A DNA stretch of 64,000 nucleotides from Symbiodinium natans (GCA_905221605.1 CAJNDS010002169.1:291967-355966), one strand, 5' to 3'. Counted from the first letter of the stretch, positions 36,512 to 49,022 are shown. Numbers and translations are program-made. Notes: a model not told the origin generated them from the letters alone.

Positions 36512-37290
36512 AACCTAAACTCTTGTGTGTGTGTGTGTGAGCGTGAGCGGCTCGCCGTGCATCCGGCCTGACTAACGCGCTGTCCGGCCTGCCATCTCAG
36601 CCCCCTCCGATAAACGTCATTGGGAGCTCCGGTTGCATTCGCAACTACCCCGGGGCGCCCCAGAGGGTTTCCAGCAAGCAAGGTCAGATTGCTGCCCAGC
36701 CATGTGGGACCAGCAAGTGGGTGGACGCCCAGCCCATACAGAGCAGAAGAGCGCCCCGTGGGACTCACAATGCCAAGCATGGCCCCCCACCTGATCGAGC
36801 ATACTAGAGGGCCCTTCTCCTGCTCTTTCGAGCTTTTCAATCCTTCCCACACGCACACAGCACGGTCTGCACAAGGAGAAGCCAGTCAGAGGCCAACCCC
36901 ATTTTCGCAGGAACACAGCACAACAACAGTGTGGCCACTGGCGTGGACCAGACTGCAGAAAAGCGCAGCCTGGCCGCATGAGCGGCAGCTAAACTCTTCA
37001 AAATCCGCGCCCCTATACCCTAAACAATGGTGTAAGGGCCGAAAACCAGCGCCGAAGCCTCGGGATCGGAAGCGGTTATGGTGATCTTACAGAAGTGTGG
37101 GGATGACCTTCAGGGTTTCGGGTTTGGGGTTTAGGGTTTAGGGCTAGGGTTTAGGGTTTAGGGCTGTATGGATGTAAGACTCAAGCACCCTCTAGACCCT
37201 AAGCCCTCTGAGCAGGAGACGCTGCATACACGACCTGCCTGTGTGGACACCGTCGTGCCTGCCTTGCTGGGAAAGACACAGCGTGTAGGT

Positions 37291-37346
37291 TGGGATGTTA
37301 CTATACTCCCTAGTAAGGACTGGTAGTATAATATGGGGAAACATCC
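37291..37346. repeat. Family B element, short copy
   Basis: Starts GGGATGTTACTATACTCCC and ends AGTATAATATGGGGAAACATCC, with TAAGGACTGG inside; a 56-bp internally deleted copy. Confidence 0.5.
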
Positions 37347-39737
37347 GAAGGTTTAGGGCTTAAGGGCTTAGAGCTTTTTAAGCTCTACGGTATAGGGTTT
37401 CCGGGTTGAACTCTTTTTTCGGGAAACAAGCTCGAAAGTTGGACTTTACGCATGGGGGTCCTTGCTACGGAAACGGAAGGTATGAGCATTTCGATCGCAG
37501 GCCATGTTTTGCCAGACCCCTGGGAGGATCCAAAAAGTAGATCCCCTTCAGGGTTCCTAAGAATGACCCAAAACTAGTATAGGGTACTATTGGGGGGTTT
37601 TGCTTTTTGGATTGGGTTACGGCTGAGCTTCTTATTCCAACAATGCAAGCTTTGCCGCAAGATCAGCCATTGGGTGTGAGTTTCGAGTTTCATCTAACCT
37701 TTTTGGTTATACAGAAACCTGCTGTATGTGAGAGGCTAACCCTTTTTGGGCTAGGGTTTTCAGCCTAAGTTGGGGTTTCACTAAAGTTTGCAGTTTAGGG
37801 TTTAGGTCAACCCTACACCCAATTCACTAAACCCTAGTCCATTAGGAGGTTTAGGAGGTTTTGGGGTTTAAGGTCAAGTGTCAAGTGGGGCCTTGCCAAA
37901 ACAGTAACAGCAACCCTAAACTCCTTAGAGGTTTAGGGTTCAGGGTAATACCCGCTTATTCCCTGGTCTTCCCTTCTAATCCCAGTTGGACACGAAAAGA
38001 TTGACCTTACCCTAAGCCCTGAACCCAAAACCCTAAACCGTCAACCCTAGACCTTCAACCTAAACCCTAAACCCTAAACCCCTAAGTGAGGGATGCAATC
38101 CAGAGAGGTTCGGGAACGGCCCCTAAACTCAGAGCCAGAAGTAACAAAATGCTACTGAGACCTTAAATGACGCATTGATGGCAGTTGTGCGCGTAAACCC
38201 TAAAACCTAAAACCCTAAACCCTAAACACAGATTCCTGGTAACGCATCTGGGCCCCCGCATTCAGGCATGGTATGATCCGGTGGGTGGGGCGGGGGTGGG
38301 GTGGGGGATACTCTAACGAGGTAGGATCCTAAACCCCAAACCCTAAACCCTAAACCCGAAACCCTAAACATCCCAGAATCCCAGAGTCAGATTCGGGAAA
38401 TACAAACCCTGCCCATAGGGTTTAGGGTTTAGGGTTTAGGGTTTTAGGGTTTAGGGTTTAGGGCTTAGGGTTTAGGGCTTAGGGTTTAGGGTTTAGGGCT
38501 TAGGGCTTTAGGGCTTAGGGCTTAAGGCTTAGGGTTGAATTTTGGGATGTAAGGATTGCCAAGGTGGCGCTGCTGCGCCTCGCAGGCCAAGGCTTCGGCG
38601 TGGGGCCCAGAGGTTCAGAAGCTTCAAGGGCTGCAGGATTTAGAGTTTAGGGTTTAGGGTTTAGGGTTTAGGGTTTATGCAAACAGTCACTCGGAGGGTT
38701 TAGGGTTTAGGGTTTAGGGTTTAGGGTTGCAAGGTTTAGGGCTTCGGATTTAGGATTTTAAGCCGCATGCACAGGTCCTCGCACGATTCTAAGCCTTTAA
38801 GCATCGGCGCCCCAAACCAAAGATTGAGCAACGCCTTGCGCGACTCTCAAAAAATCTGTGTAGAATAAGTTCCTTCGGACACCCTCATACAGGAGCCTAC
38901 ATCTTTCCCACAGTATCCTTTTTGGATCCCAGGGAGGTCCCTGGTCGAGGTAGCCCTGCTTGACGGCAACCCTGTGAAGCTCTCGATGACCCCTGCCTCC
39001 CTGCCAAGAATCCCTCAGCCCGCCAAAAACCCTGAGTTTCATTTAGGGTTTAGGGTTTAGGGTTTAGGGTTTAGGGTTTAGGGTTGTTCAGAAGTTAGGG
39101 AAGTAGGTGCCCTATGTCATCCCTGAGGAGTTCTACAGAGGAGGATCGAAGGCACGTGACGCCCCAAGCCCGTACCAGAGTAATCCGCTTGCGTAGCCCA
39201 GTGGTACCCTGCACCCTTTTCTTGCTCTGGGTTCTCTTGAAAAGTAACCAACAAAAAAAGGATGCCCTCATTGTAATATGGTTACCCTAAACCCTAAACC
39301 CTAAAGCCTAAACCCTAAACCCTAAACCCTAAACCCTGGGCTACCAAGAAAGTCATCTGAACGGACCTTCCAGGTGGTGCAGCTGCTGCCGTCGCCGTGT
39401 CGGGGTGCCCAATGCTTGCTTTGGCTGGCCTTCCCATCGGAGGTTCAGGCTCCAGGGTTCAGAATCAGGATTCTTCAACAGATTGAGGTTGAGGGATAGC
39501 CCTAAACCCTAAACCCTGAACCCTGAACCCTAAACCCTCGACCGCAACGATGTCGGCTTCTGTACGACCGCCATTGCTGAAAAGCAGCGCGAAAGGTCCA
39601 GCGCTAAGCCCAACAATCCTAGACCCTACAACACTACACCACTTAACCCTAGAAACCTAAGCTTTAAGACCGTACAACCCCAAAACCGAAAGCTGCACAA
39701 GCAAGTGATCAAAGGCAAACCTCAGCTGTCACGTACA

Positions 39738-39761
39738 GCAGCAGCAGCAGCCGCAGCAGCC

Positions 39762-39807
<46 letters not shown>

Positions 39808-39850
39808 CAGGAGCAGGAGTAGCAGCAGCAGAAGCAGCAGAAGCAGGAGG
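39738..39850. repeat. CAG/GCA trinucleotide repeat
   Basis: About 35 CAG-type triplets with interruptions (CCG, GAG, TAG, AAG). It creates long poly-Ala and poly-Leu frames on opposite strands, which are artefacts of the repeat. Confidence 0.85.
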
Positions 39851-40050
39851 ACCAGCAGGACTGTCATCACACAACAGCGCCTCAAACTAGCGAAGGAGGC
39901 GTGCGCATTGGTCAACGCTGCCGCAACACTAAATCCGAAGTATTCAGGGATTTGTTTTGCTGAGTTGTTGCAGTTGTTGCTTGGTGTTCTCCTACTTTGC
40001 CATGTTCCCAGCCTCCGGCTTGTGCTTCTTTCATTGAGAAATCATTTCTG

Positions 40051-40143
40051 GGGATGTTCCCCCTTATACTAACAGTCCTTCATAGGGATTATAATAGGGG
40101 CACTAGAATCCCTGTTAAGGACTGTCATTATAAGTTGGGGGGG
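40051..40143. repeat. Family B element, copy 3
   Basis: GGGATGTTCCCCCTTATACT begins it and AAGGACTGTCATTATAAG closes it; the interior CATAGGGATTATAATAGGGG matches other copies. Confidence 0.7.
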
Positions 40144-40488
40144 TTTTAATGATCAAGCCATGAACGGGTATATGCCAAGAATTGAGCTTTCCAGATAAGA
40201 TCCGAGGAGGTTCATGATGTCACCCCTAAACCCTAAACCCTAAACTTTAAACCCTAAACACGAACATGATCGGATGTTCTGCTCCTCATACGAAGCGGTA
40301 GGCTTGTTCTGTGGTTCCTTCAACAAAAGCCGCTGCAGCTACAGCCGCCGCAGCTTGAGGGTTTACGTAGGGTTTAGGGTTTAGGGTTTAGGGTTTAGGG
40401 TTTAGGGTTTAGGGTTTAGGGTTTAGGGTTTAGGGTGTAGGGTTTAGGGTTTAGGGTTTAGGGTTTCCCAATTATTTGGGGACTCTCA

Positions 40489-40632
40489 GGGCAGATGCAT
40501 GGACCCTTAATATCGTCCCTTGCCCTCTTTAATGGGTTGTGATGTATGGGTCCTTGGGCTGTGTAGGGTACATATGGGGTATATAAGGGGTCCCCTTTTA
40601 ATGGCCCACCTTAAGGGACCATGTACCTACCC
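40489..40632. repeat. Family G element, copy 2
   Basis: 144 bp with terminal inverted repeats of about 22 bp: GGGCAGATGCATGGACCCTT at the left and AAGGGACCATGTACCTACCC at the right. The interior (ATATGGGGTATATAAGGGG) is itself partly palindromic with the family's GGGGTCCCC. Confidence 0.65.
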
Positions 40633-43600
40633 TAAGAGGGACTATTGGCAGGCGTTTCTTGTTTTACAGTTTTACGCCTGGACTTCTGCTTCTATTGCCT
40701 TGCTGTTTCGTGTTTTTTTTTTTTTTTTTTCTGTTCCTTGTGTTTTGCTTTTTGATCACTGAGAAATGCCTGAACCACCGCCACACGCCACCAAGAAACA
40801 ACAAGACAAAATACACCCTGAACCCTAAACCCTCAAAACCCCACCCTCCCCCCCCCCCCACCGGCAAAGAATCAAACACCAGCCCTTGAGACCGGTGGCC
40901 ATCGCCGCCATCCGCCTCGCCTGCGCCGGTGACCAGGAGGAGGGCATTTCAGAGTAGGCTCCGCCTCACCCAAAAAGGTTTGGAGCCCTTCCTCGCGCTT
41001 GGGGGGGTGGGGTGGGGTGGGGTGGGGTGGGGTGAGGTCGAGGAGGGAGGGTGCGGGAGGTGGGGAGGGGGGGGAGCCCCATTTCGGAACTCCCCTCGCT
41101 CCGAACCACGCGTTTTGGGGTGTTGGGATCCCAAACCTGGGATCCCAAGCCCATCCAACCCTAGAACCCAAAAGCCGAGAACTTCAGGGTCTTCGGATCT
41201 TAAAGGGCTTCTCCTAAAGTGCTGGGGGGGAACGTTTTTTGTTTTAAGGTTTTTAACCTCTGGGGCTCTTAAAGGTGTAAGGTCTAGGATTTCAGAGGCG
41301 GGCTTGTTGTAAGGTTTTCGTGCTTTCGGCTCGCAGAAGAGCTTCGGAGTGGGGGACTGTGTTAGGGTGTTTAGGGCTTTCTTAAAGGTTTAGGGTGTAG
41401 GGTTTTACGGTTTAGGGTTCTAGGGTTTTAGGGTTGAGGGTTTTAGGGTTTTAGGGTTTTAGGGTTTTAGGGTTTTGGGGTTTTGGGGTTTTAGGGTTTT
41501 AGGGTTTTAGGGTTTTAGGGTTAAGGGTTTTTGGGTTTTTGGGTTTTTGGGTTTTGAGGTTTTCAGGTTTTCAGGTTTAAGGTTTTAGAGTTTAGGGTAA
41601 CTGGTTTGGAGAATTGGGGTAAGAAGACACAGGGCTTTGCGAGGACTAGGTTGTAAAGACTCGGGGTATCCCTAAACCTGAAACCGTAAACTCCAAACTT
41701 TGTGGCTTGCTAATTTTGGGAGTCCCCCGTTTTCTTCTAAGCCCCGAGCCCTGAACCCTAAACCCTAAGCCCTACACCCGGCCAAAACCCTAAACCCTAA
41801 CCCTAAACCCTAAACCCTAAAAACCCTAAACCCCCTAAACCCCCTAAACCCCCTAAACCCTAAACCCTATGTTTTGGGGGGGAGGCAGGGGGCTTGAGGG
41901 TTAGGGGAAGTGCGGGTTCAGGGCTCAGGGATCTTCGGCTTCCTTTGGGCTTCTAAACCTTAAACCCTAGACCCAAAAAAGCCATAAAATCCTGAACCCT
42001 AAACCCTAAACCCTAAACCCTGAACCCTAAACCCGAAACCCTAAACCCCGCCCAAAAGACTCTCGACCTACTCCCCACCCTTTCCCCCCCCCTCCCCCCC
42101 CTCCCCCCGAACGCCAGCTTGACGACAGCAGCTCGGATGAGACACGGGAGCCATTAAGCGGAAGGCGGCCCGTCTGTGCACATACCAGCTTGGAGCCTTT
42201 CAGTCTAGGGTTCAGGGTTCAGGGTTTTGGGGTTTAGGGTTCAGGATTCAGGGTTCAGGGTTTAGGGCAAGTTTAGGGTTTAGGGTTTGGGGTTTAGGGT
42301 TCAGGGTTTAGGGTTCAGGGTTTGGGGTTCAGGGTTTAGGGTTAGTGTTTAGGGCATGGCTGTGGTCTTAAAGGCTTTGGTGGGCTTAGATTTGAGACCT
42401 CGGCATCTCGGGAGTTTCGAAGTTACGTTTTGGAATGTGAAGTCACGGAAGTGCGCAAGACAGGAGGGGGGGGGGGGGGTGTTGCCTTGGGGTTGAACCC
42501 TAAACCCTCAACCCTCAACCCTAAACCCTAAACCCTAAAGGTTAGTACCGAATAGAACTTCTCTTTGTTGACTGTAGACTGCACGATCCGTCCATGGTTT
42601 CGGGACCTTTTTTTTTGGAGCGTCAATCTTTCGAGCTGCGTTTGTTTTTTTCGTACTAGTTGCTTAAGAACCCCGAAAAAATAAGAAGATGTATATTCTT
42701 CCTTATTAAGGGCAACATAGGGATGATAGTTGTTTATTCTTTTGGGGCTCTTAAGCAAATAGCAGTTTCGAGGCTACCAGACTGCTCCTGTCTCCGAGAT
42801 CGTACCGTAGGGAAGGGAGCGCTTCGGACCTGGCCTTGATGAAACCCTAACCCCGAAAACCCCAAAACTCCCAAATGCCTAACCCCAAACCCGAAACCCT
42901 AAACCCTAAACACCCTGAGCCCTAAAAACCCTAAGCCCAAAAAACCCTAAAAGCCCTAAAAGCCCCAAAAGCCCTAAATACCCTAAATACCCTAAAGCCC
43001 TAAGCGAGAACCACGTCCACCCATGGCGGCACGGCTGCATAGGCCGAGAAGCGACTACCGCGGAAAGCAGGTGCGGGACCCCAGTAAGTGGGTTTGGGGT
43101 TTAGGAGTTCTACAAATTTAGGGTTGGGGGTTTAGGGTTTAGGGTTCAGGGGTTAGGGTTTAGGGTTGGGGGTGGTTGAGGGAGAGAGTTTTTTGGGGCC
43201 TTGCAAAGGGGGGGAGGAGGGGGGGGGGGGGGGGCAAAAATAGACTACCTCATTGCAGGAAGTGGAGGGTTCGGTGTCCTAAGGTCCAGGAAATAAACAG
43301 GCATGCTTGGCAGGGGGCGGGTGGGATGGGTGGGGAGAGGGGGGGGGGGGTAGGGGGCAAGGGGGGACGGTTTTTGGGATGTAGGGTTTTAGGGTTTTTT
43401 TCGGGGTTTTGGGTTCCAGGGTCTTACGCACACGCGCACGCGCACGAGCACGCACACACGCACACGCACACGCACACGCACACGCAGGCCCCAAAAAGGG
43501 TTCCCTTATCATAATATGGTCAAAATGGGCTGCCAAGAACCCATCCGCAAGAGAATGCCTACAAGCGCGTGGCCTTCACTTGAAAACCCTTCACCCCCAC

Positions 43601-44104
43601 CACCCCCCCGAAACCATCAGAAAAGTCATCCTGACCCCCAGAGGCTGAACAATTCTACCCTAGCCTAAACCCCCCCAACATCAGAGACCCTAAAGCCTAT
43701 GGCCCAAAACGTTGAAGCTTACAACCCTTAAACCCTATACCTTCAACTCTATAGCTCTAAACCCCAAACTCTGTACCCAAAACCCCAAACCCTTTACCTT
43801 GAAGGAACCCTAGCTGAAAGGCCGACGAGGACTCCGACAATGGCTATCTGTGACACCGCCTGCCGACGTGAAAGATTGCGTGTCGGATCTTGGGATCCAC
43901 TTCGGGTTTTAGGGGGTGCAGGGTTTAAGTTTTGAGTTTAGGCTTTAGGGGTTTAGGGTTTAGAGGGCTTCGGGTTCAGGGGATTTTTTGGGTTCCCCTT
44001 TTAAACGCTAGGTTACGGGTTAGGCGAAAGTAAGGCACAATCCAAAGCCCGCAACGAAAACGATTCACCCCGACGCCTTAGGCCCTTCTTCCAACGACCT
44101 AAGC
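40633..44104. other. Host DNA with telomere variants and G-runs, no gene called
   Basis: A GGGGT array (41,006-41,035) makes long frames on both strands. From 41,380 to 41,600 the repeat unit shifts to TTTTAGGG, TTTTGGGG and TTTTTGGG. Other contents: CCCTAAA at 41,780-41,870, TTCAGGG/TTTAGGG at 42,210-42,340, G-runs near 42,467, 43,211 and 43,341, and a (CACGCA)n tract at 43,425-43,487. The unique part 42,540-42,780 has no convincing product. Confidence 0.45.
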
Positions 44105-44194
44105 CTATATCCCCCTTGGGAATGATTTTTGAATTATATAAAACCCAAGAGGATACTAACAATATTATGTTTATTAAGGTTCTTAGGGGAGTCT
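44105..44194. repeat. Family E element, copy 1
   Basis: Starts CTATATCCCCCTTGGGAAT and ends TTATTAAGGTTCTTAGGGGA; shares GAATTATATAAAACCC-like and GAGGATA interior with 54209-54305. The ends are imperfect inverted repeats. Confidence 0.65.
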
Positions 44195-45167
44195 AAAAGC
44201 CGCAGGGTCTGTAAGGGAACCCAACCAAAGCTCATTCGTTCACAGCAGCTTCTCATGTTTTTTTAGTGCTTTCTGCCCCGGCGTCTGTGTCAACATACGG
44301 AAGAAGACTGAACCCCAAACCCTCATGTCCGTGCTATGAGCTCGCCAGTCAATGTGGGACTTTTGGGGGGGTTTAGGGTTGGAAGTTTCCCAAACCCTAA
44401 ACCCCAAACCCTAAACCCTAAACCCTAAACCCTAAACCCTAAACCCTAAACCCTAAACCTTACAAAATTGCTTTTGGTGTAGCTCCGCGGTGGTTCCGGG
44501 GCTGAGCGGGGACCAGGTAGGCTTACTTCGCCTTTAGTTGAACTTCAAACTTTTAGGGTTTAGGGTTTAGGGTTTCCTTAGTTAGTAGGAATATTAAAGT
44601 TTGACCTTTTTCCACTTGGTTATTGGAGAAGTAAGTAGGACCTTGTCGCAGCAGGGATTGGTTGCGAAACCTGACTTCAAGGGTCACAGGATTTGGGCGA
44701 GTTTAGGGTTTTTCGGTTTAGGGTTTAGGGTTTAGGGTTTAGGGTTTAGGGTTTAGGGTACATCGGCTCCACTCACTCCGTGCCCCTGGGTGGCTCAAGG
44801 TCACTGCAGAAGTGAAGTTAAAAAACGTGTGGCCAGACTTTCGGAAAGACCCGCCTGAAGAGGAGTTCGGGTTCAGGGTTTAGGGTTTAGGGTTTAGGGT
44901 TTAGGGTTTAGGGTTCAGGGTTTAGGGTTTAGGGTTTTAATGAACCGGACATCAAGACCCAAAACAACCCTCTTAGTCCGGGTTTTCGGGTGCTGTATAG
45001 GGAATGAAAGGACATGTCATTTTGAATCCCTAAACCCTAAACCCTAAACCCGAAGACAAAAGGCCTCCAGAGCAGTGCATCTTTGGATGTCGTAGCTTGC
45101 ATCCTCCCGAGGGCTGACTTGCCGCAACTTGGGCAAGCCAAGAAGTCAGGGTTGGGGGGTTTGCCCC

Positions 45168-45264
45168 CTGGTTCTCAGTAGGGAATGAGGGAATTAGGGC
45201 TCGACAGACACCGTCTAAGGATTGTACAGGGTACCTCATTCCCTCATTCCCTACTAAGAACCAG
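45168..45264. repeat. Family H element: 97 bp with 27-bp terminal inverted repeats
   Basis: Left end CTGGTTCTCAGTAGGGAATG and right end CATTCCCTACTAAGAACCAG; the 27-bp arms differ at one base. Similar ends occur at 52263 (CTGGTTCTTAGTAGGG) and 60934 (CCCCACTGAGAACCAG). Confidence 0.75.
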
Positions 45265-45817
45265 CCAGTTTAGGGTGCTTGGGGTTTACCTCTTGCCCTT
45301 CTTGGGTTTTGGTTTAGGGTTTAGGGTTTAGGGTTTAGGGTTTAGGGTTTAGGGTTTAGGGTTTAGGGTTTAGGGTTTAGGGTTTAGGGTTTAGGGGATG
45401 CTGATATGGCTGCTTGGCCCGCTACTAAGAAAAGTGGTCTCAGAGATTAGGGGTTGTTTTGGACGCAAGAGGCCCTGTTCCCTTGCTGAGTGCCTAGAAT
45501 TACATGAAACCATAGCCGGAAAACTCAGGACCCTGAACCCCTAAACCTGTTTGCCCCCCCTAGAAAATTCAGGTCCAGGAGTTGTGTCTTCAGCTTTTTC
45601 TCAGACTGATGGTTTCTTGGGATGATTTGGCAAGGGCACAGGGCTTTGGGGGTAAAATTTTGGGCGCTAAGGCCCAAGGCGTTTTTCAGTTCGAGAGATG
45701 ATGATAGTCCCTTCGGACCCTTTGGGCGCTTCACATATGGAGCCTCCTATGTTCGGTACCCCCAAAGACACTGTGGAGCAGTGCCCAATCTCTAGAATCA
45801 AGGGACGAAGACTCGTA

Positions 45818-45928
45818 CCCCTAAGGTTGTACCCTAAACGTCCCCCATTATACTCCTAATCTGGCCCTTCTATCCCTTAGGGATCCTTAAAAAAGGGACC
45901 CCAAAACCCAAGGGTACAACCTTCAGGG
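45818..45928. repeat. Family A element, copy 2
   Basis: 111 bp with CCCCTAAGGTTGTACCC and GGGTACAACCTTCAGGG at the ends. Confidence 0.75.
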
Positions 45929-46842
45929 TCCAAGAAAACCCCTAGATAACAGGCTCTAAGTTCGGCTCGAGATGATCATGTGATCCCCTCAGAAGGGGCC
46001 ATAATGTAGAGAACCTCCATATCCTTATCCCTACATCCCAAAACCACAAGCTTGGGGTTTAGGGGCTTGGGGTTTAGGGTCTAGGTGGCCAGGATGGAAC
46101 CATCACGAACGCCCCGAAACCCTGCCTGCACCTAAACTCAGAACACGAATGTCTAAGACCCCACACCCTACCCTAAACCCTGAACCCTAAACCCTAAACC
46201 CTAAACCCTTCACCCTCCTTAGAAACTCTGTTGACTTAGAAAGTCCACTTTGCATCTTCTAGAGACCCTCTTATCATCCCCAAAGCCCAACTTACTAACC
46301 CTAAACCCTAAACCCTAAACCCTAAACCCTAAACCCTAAACCCTAAACCCTAAACCCTAAACCCTAAACTTACTAAGTCAGAAGGGCCTCCAAGTAAACT
46401 CCCTTAGGCCCGGGCCTTGGCCCGCCAAAGACATCTTTGGCGAAATGGGCCGCCATGGCCCCAGACTTCTCGTTTTTAGGTTTTAGGGTGGTTTAGGGTT
46501 TAGGATTTAGGGTCTAGGGTTTAGGGTTTAGGGCGGTTTAGGTTTTAGGGCTTAGGGTTTGAAAAGTTTTGGGTTGAGAGTTGTCATAAGGACCCTCTTC
46601 GCGTGCCGGCTTCTGGCTGCCGGGGATTCTTCGAACGGCTTTGGCTGGTTGAACGTTCAGTGTTTCAGTGCATTGGGGCGACGAACTTCCGGAAATGGAG
46701 CTCTCATTTGTGTCCCTAAGACCTCGATTTAAGAAAATGGATCGTGCTGGTCGCTCGAGGATATGTCAGGTCGGCGCGCAATCTTGAGTTTTTGAAAAAC
46801 ACGCATTTAGCCTTAAGCCCTACACGCTAAACCCCAAACCCT

Positions 46843-46930
46843 CGTTAAAAAGCAAGTCAAGAGAAAACCTGCAAAGAGAAGGGAGACGAAAATGGGGGAC
46901 TTCAACATGCCCAAGCGAGTAATCTACTGG
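46843..46930 (+). CDS. Candidate host exon
   Basis: Open frame VKKQVKRKPAKRRETKMGDF then NMPKRVIYW, ending at TGG before GTACGCC. It is basic and looks nuclear. The left border is uncertain because the sequence before it is CCCTAAA-like. Confidence 0.35.
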
Positions 46931-48610
46931 GTACGCCCTTAGGGCTTAGGGTTTATGTTTTAGGGTTCATTTTCCTTTCTTGGGGATCCTGTCGGCTTTA
47001 ATATAGGGCCAAGCTAGTATAGAACCCCAAATCCCCTCAACCCGACCCGAGGTCATCAATCAAACTGGGTTTAAGGTTTAGGGTTGAGGGTTTAGGGTTT
47101 AGGGTTGAGGGTTTAGGGTTTAGGGTTGAGGGTTTGGGGTTTAGGCTGGGTTGGGAGGACGTGTGAACCGGCGCACACCACAAGCGCACGCCTGACAAGG
47201 TGGCATGCGCGCAGCGCATGGCGCGCCCTAAGCTCAAAACCCCAAACCCCAAACCCTAAGCCCTAAACCCAAAACCCGAAACCCTAAACCCTAAACCCTA
47301 AACCGATCTAAGCCTCGAAGTGGGTTAAGGTCGGGCAGGGAAGCAGATTTGAGGAACCTCATGGCTCAAAGGCTCTGAACAGAAACTCGACGCCCTGCAT
47401 CCTGATAGGGCTTAGCGCTTATTAGGGTTTAGGGTTTAGGGTTTAGGGTTTAGGGTTTAGGGTTTAGGGTTTAGGGTTTAGGGTTTAGGGTTTAGGGTTT
47501 AGGGTTTAGGGTGTCGGGTTAGGTTTAGGGTTTAGGGTTGAGGGTTTAGGGTTTGGGGTTTGGGGTTTAGGGTTTCTAGGGGTTATACCTTGGACCCTTA
47601 AGGTTGTACCCCTTGGGCTTTGGGGACCGTGTCTAGATATGGGAGTAAAAAGGGCCATATTAGGAGTATGGGGAACCTTTGGGGGTACATGCTTGGCGGT
47701 ACGGGTCTTCATCCCTTGATGGTTTAGGGTTTGGGGTTTAGGGCTAGGGTTTAGGGTTTAGGGTTTAGGGTTTAGGGTTTAGGGTTTAGGGTTTAGGGTT
47801 TAGGGTTTAGGGTTTAGGGTTTAGGGTTTAGGGTTTAGGGTTTAGGGTTTAGGGTTTAGGGTTTAGGGCCACGAAGCCTGCCAACACCCTTTGTCGAACC
47901 GCGCTGTGTGCAACTTCCTGGCTCAGGACAGCCCGGCCACTGGGTGTCTAGCTATGAACCGGCACACAACATGACTCACTTCTCATGACTTGCAGCTTCT
48001 CAGGTTTAAGGTTATCAGGGCCATAGAGATATTTATCCCTAAACCCTAAACCCCTAAACCCGAATTTAGGGGCTTTCAGTTAGGGGTCAGCTGTCGAAGC
48101 CGGCATGTCCCTGACAGACACATGAGCAGACGTGTCGCTTTGCCGCGAGCCGTGAGCTGTCACACTGAGGAACCCTAAACCCTAAACCCGCTTCAACAAG
48201 CTGAAACAACCTTAAACCCCCTTAAACCCCTAAGCCTTATCTTCTTGGTGTATAGAGAACATGGGTCAAAGCTTGGCCTTTAGCCCCACTTCGCTGATTT
48301 CCATAAGGCTCTAGGAGAGGAGCTACGCAGTGCGCATAGGAAGGCTGATCGTTTGGAGTGGAGCGATGGTGTACTTCTTCCACGACCTGCCTGGCGCTGA
48401 GTTGTTTGTTTAGGGTTTAGGGTTTAGGGTTTAGGGTTAACCCTTGTAAAACCACCTTAAACCCAAATACTCTGAACCTAAACACCTGCGCAACCCTTAA
48501 AAGACCATCAAGCCCTAAGACCTCGAGGACGGACCGAGAATTTCCGGATTCCCAGCCCCATCGCAGGCCCCTTAGGGCCCACACTTGAAGGCACAGGACA
48601 CCCTAAACTT
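46931..48610. other. Host DNA with the longest TTTAGGG blocks
   Basis: TTTAGGG/TTGAGGG (47,065-47,150), a 13-unit TTTAGGG block (47,425-47,512) and a 17-unit block (47,750-47,868). Unique parts at 47,870-48,020 and 48,240-48,410 carry no convincing gene. Confidence 0.5.
47595..47695. repeat. Family A element, copy 3 (inverted, diverged)
   Basis: Read in reverse it matches copy 2: AAGGTTGTACCCCTTGGG, AAAGGGCCATATTAGGAGTA and GGGGGTACAT. The terminal repeat is partly lost. Confidence 0.55.
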
Positions 48611-48711
48611 GGGATGTTCCGCCTTATACTAACAGCCCTTCATAGGGATTTTGAATCGGGGGGTACGATAATCCCTATAAAGGATTGCTAGTATTAGGGG
48701 GCACATTCCAA
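48611..48711. repeat. Family B element, copy 4
   Basis: GGGATGTTCCGCCTTATACT at the left, AAGGATTGCTAGTATTAG and GGGGCACATTCC at the right, with CATAGGGATT and GGGGGGTACGATAATCCC inside. Confidence 0.7.
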
Positions 48712-48907
48712 CCCTAAACCCTAAAGCCCGAAACCGCAGAGCCGGAAGGCCCACAGCGATCGAATTTCCTTGACTTTCAACTTCAGATCAGATCCTCAAA
48801 AGTGCAAGCGCCTTTTTCCGGATCCAAACGGAACTTAAGGAATATCCCCCGGTGTCCGCCAAGCCCAAAGCCCTCAACCTCTACTTGAGAAGACATCCCT
48901 AAACCGA

Positions 48908-49022
48908 ATACTTCTAACTGCACTTACAACCCACTTATAAGCCCCTCAAGTGCACTAATATGGTTATAAGTACTGCCATAAGTACAGTTGTAATTGGCTA
49001 ATAAGTACCATGAACCTCCAAG
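48908..49022. repeat. Family C element, copy 2 (left end lost)
   Basis: Shares ACCCACTTATAAGCCCC, GGTTATAAGTAC and the right terminal repeat AAGTACCATGAACCTCCAAG with copy 1; the first 20-25 bases are missing or diverged. Confidence 0.7.

Larger units (their letters stand above)
36325..40488. other. Host DNA, mixed; no gene called
   Basis: Includes family B copies, a 570-base repeat-free stretch (36,520-37,085) with overlapping open frames on both strands, unique sequence at 37,380-37,780, TTTAGGG blocks (38,415-38,520; 38,650-38,740; 39,045-39,085; 40,372-40,460), a CAG-repeat tract (39,738-39,850) encoding poly-Ala or poly-Ser/Gln frames that are not genes, and unique parts near 39,100-39,240. 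Confidence 0.45.
44195..46842. other. Host DNA with long telomere-like blocks
   Basis: CCCTAAA (44,390-44,460), TTTAGGG (44,715-44,758; 44,875-44,935), a 12-unit TTTAGGG block (45,311-45,392) and an 11-unit CCCTAAA block (46,294-46,372). A plus-strand coding-like segment at 44,810-44,870 (VKLKNVWPDFRKDPPEEEF) follows an acceptor-like CACTGCAG. Families H and A are embedded. Confidence 0.45.

Noticed and set aside
36490-37084. Three overlapping frames of 120-154 codons
   Set aside because: They conflict on opposite strands and none has family character; left as an unassigned unique segment.
39705-39915. Poly-Ala and poly-Leu proteins
   Set aside because: Artefacts of the CAG repeat on the two strands.
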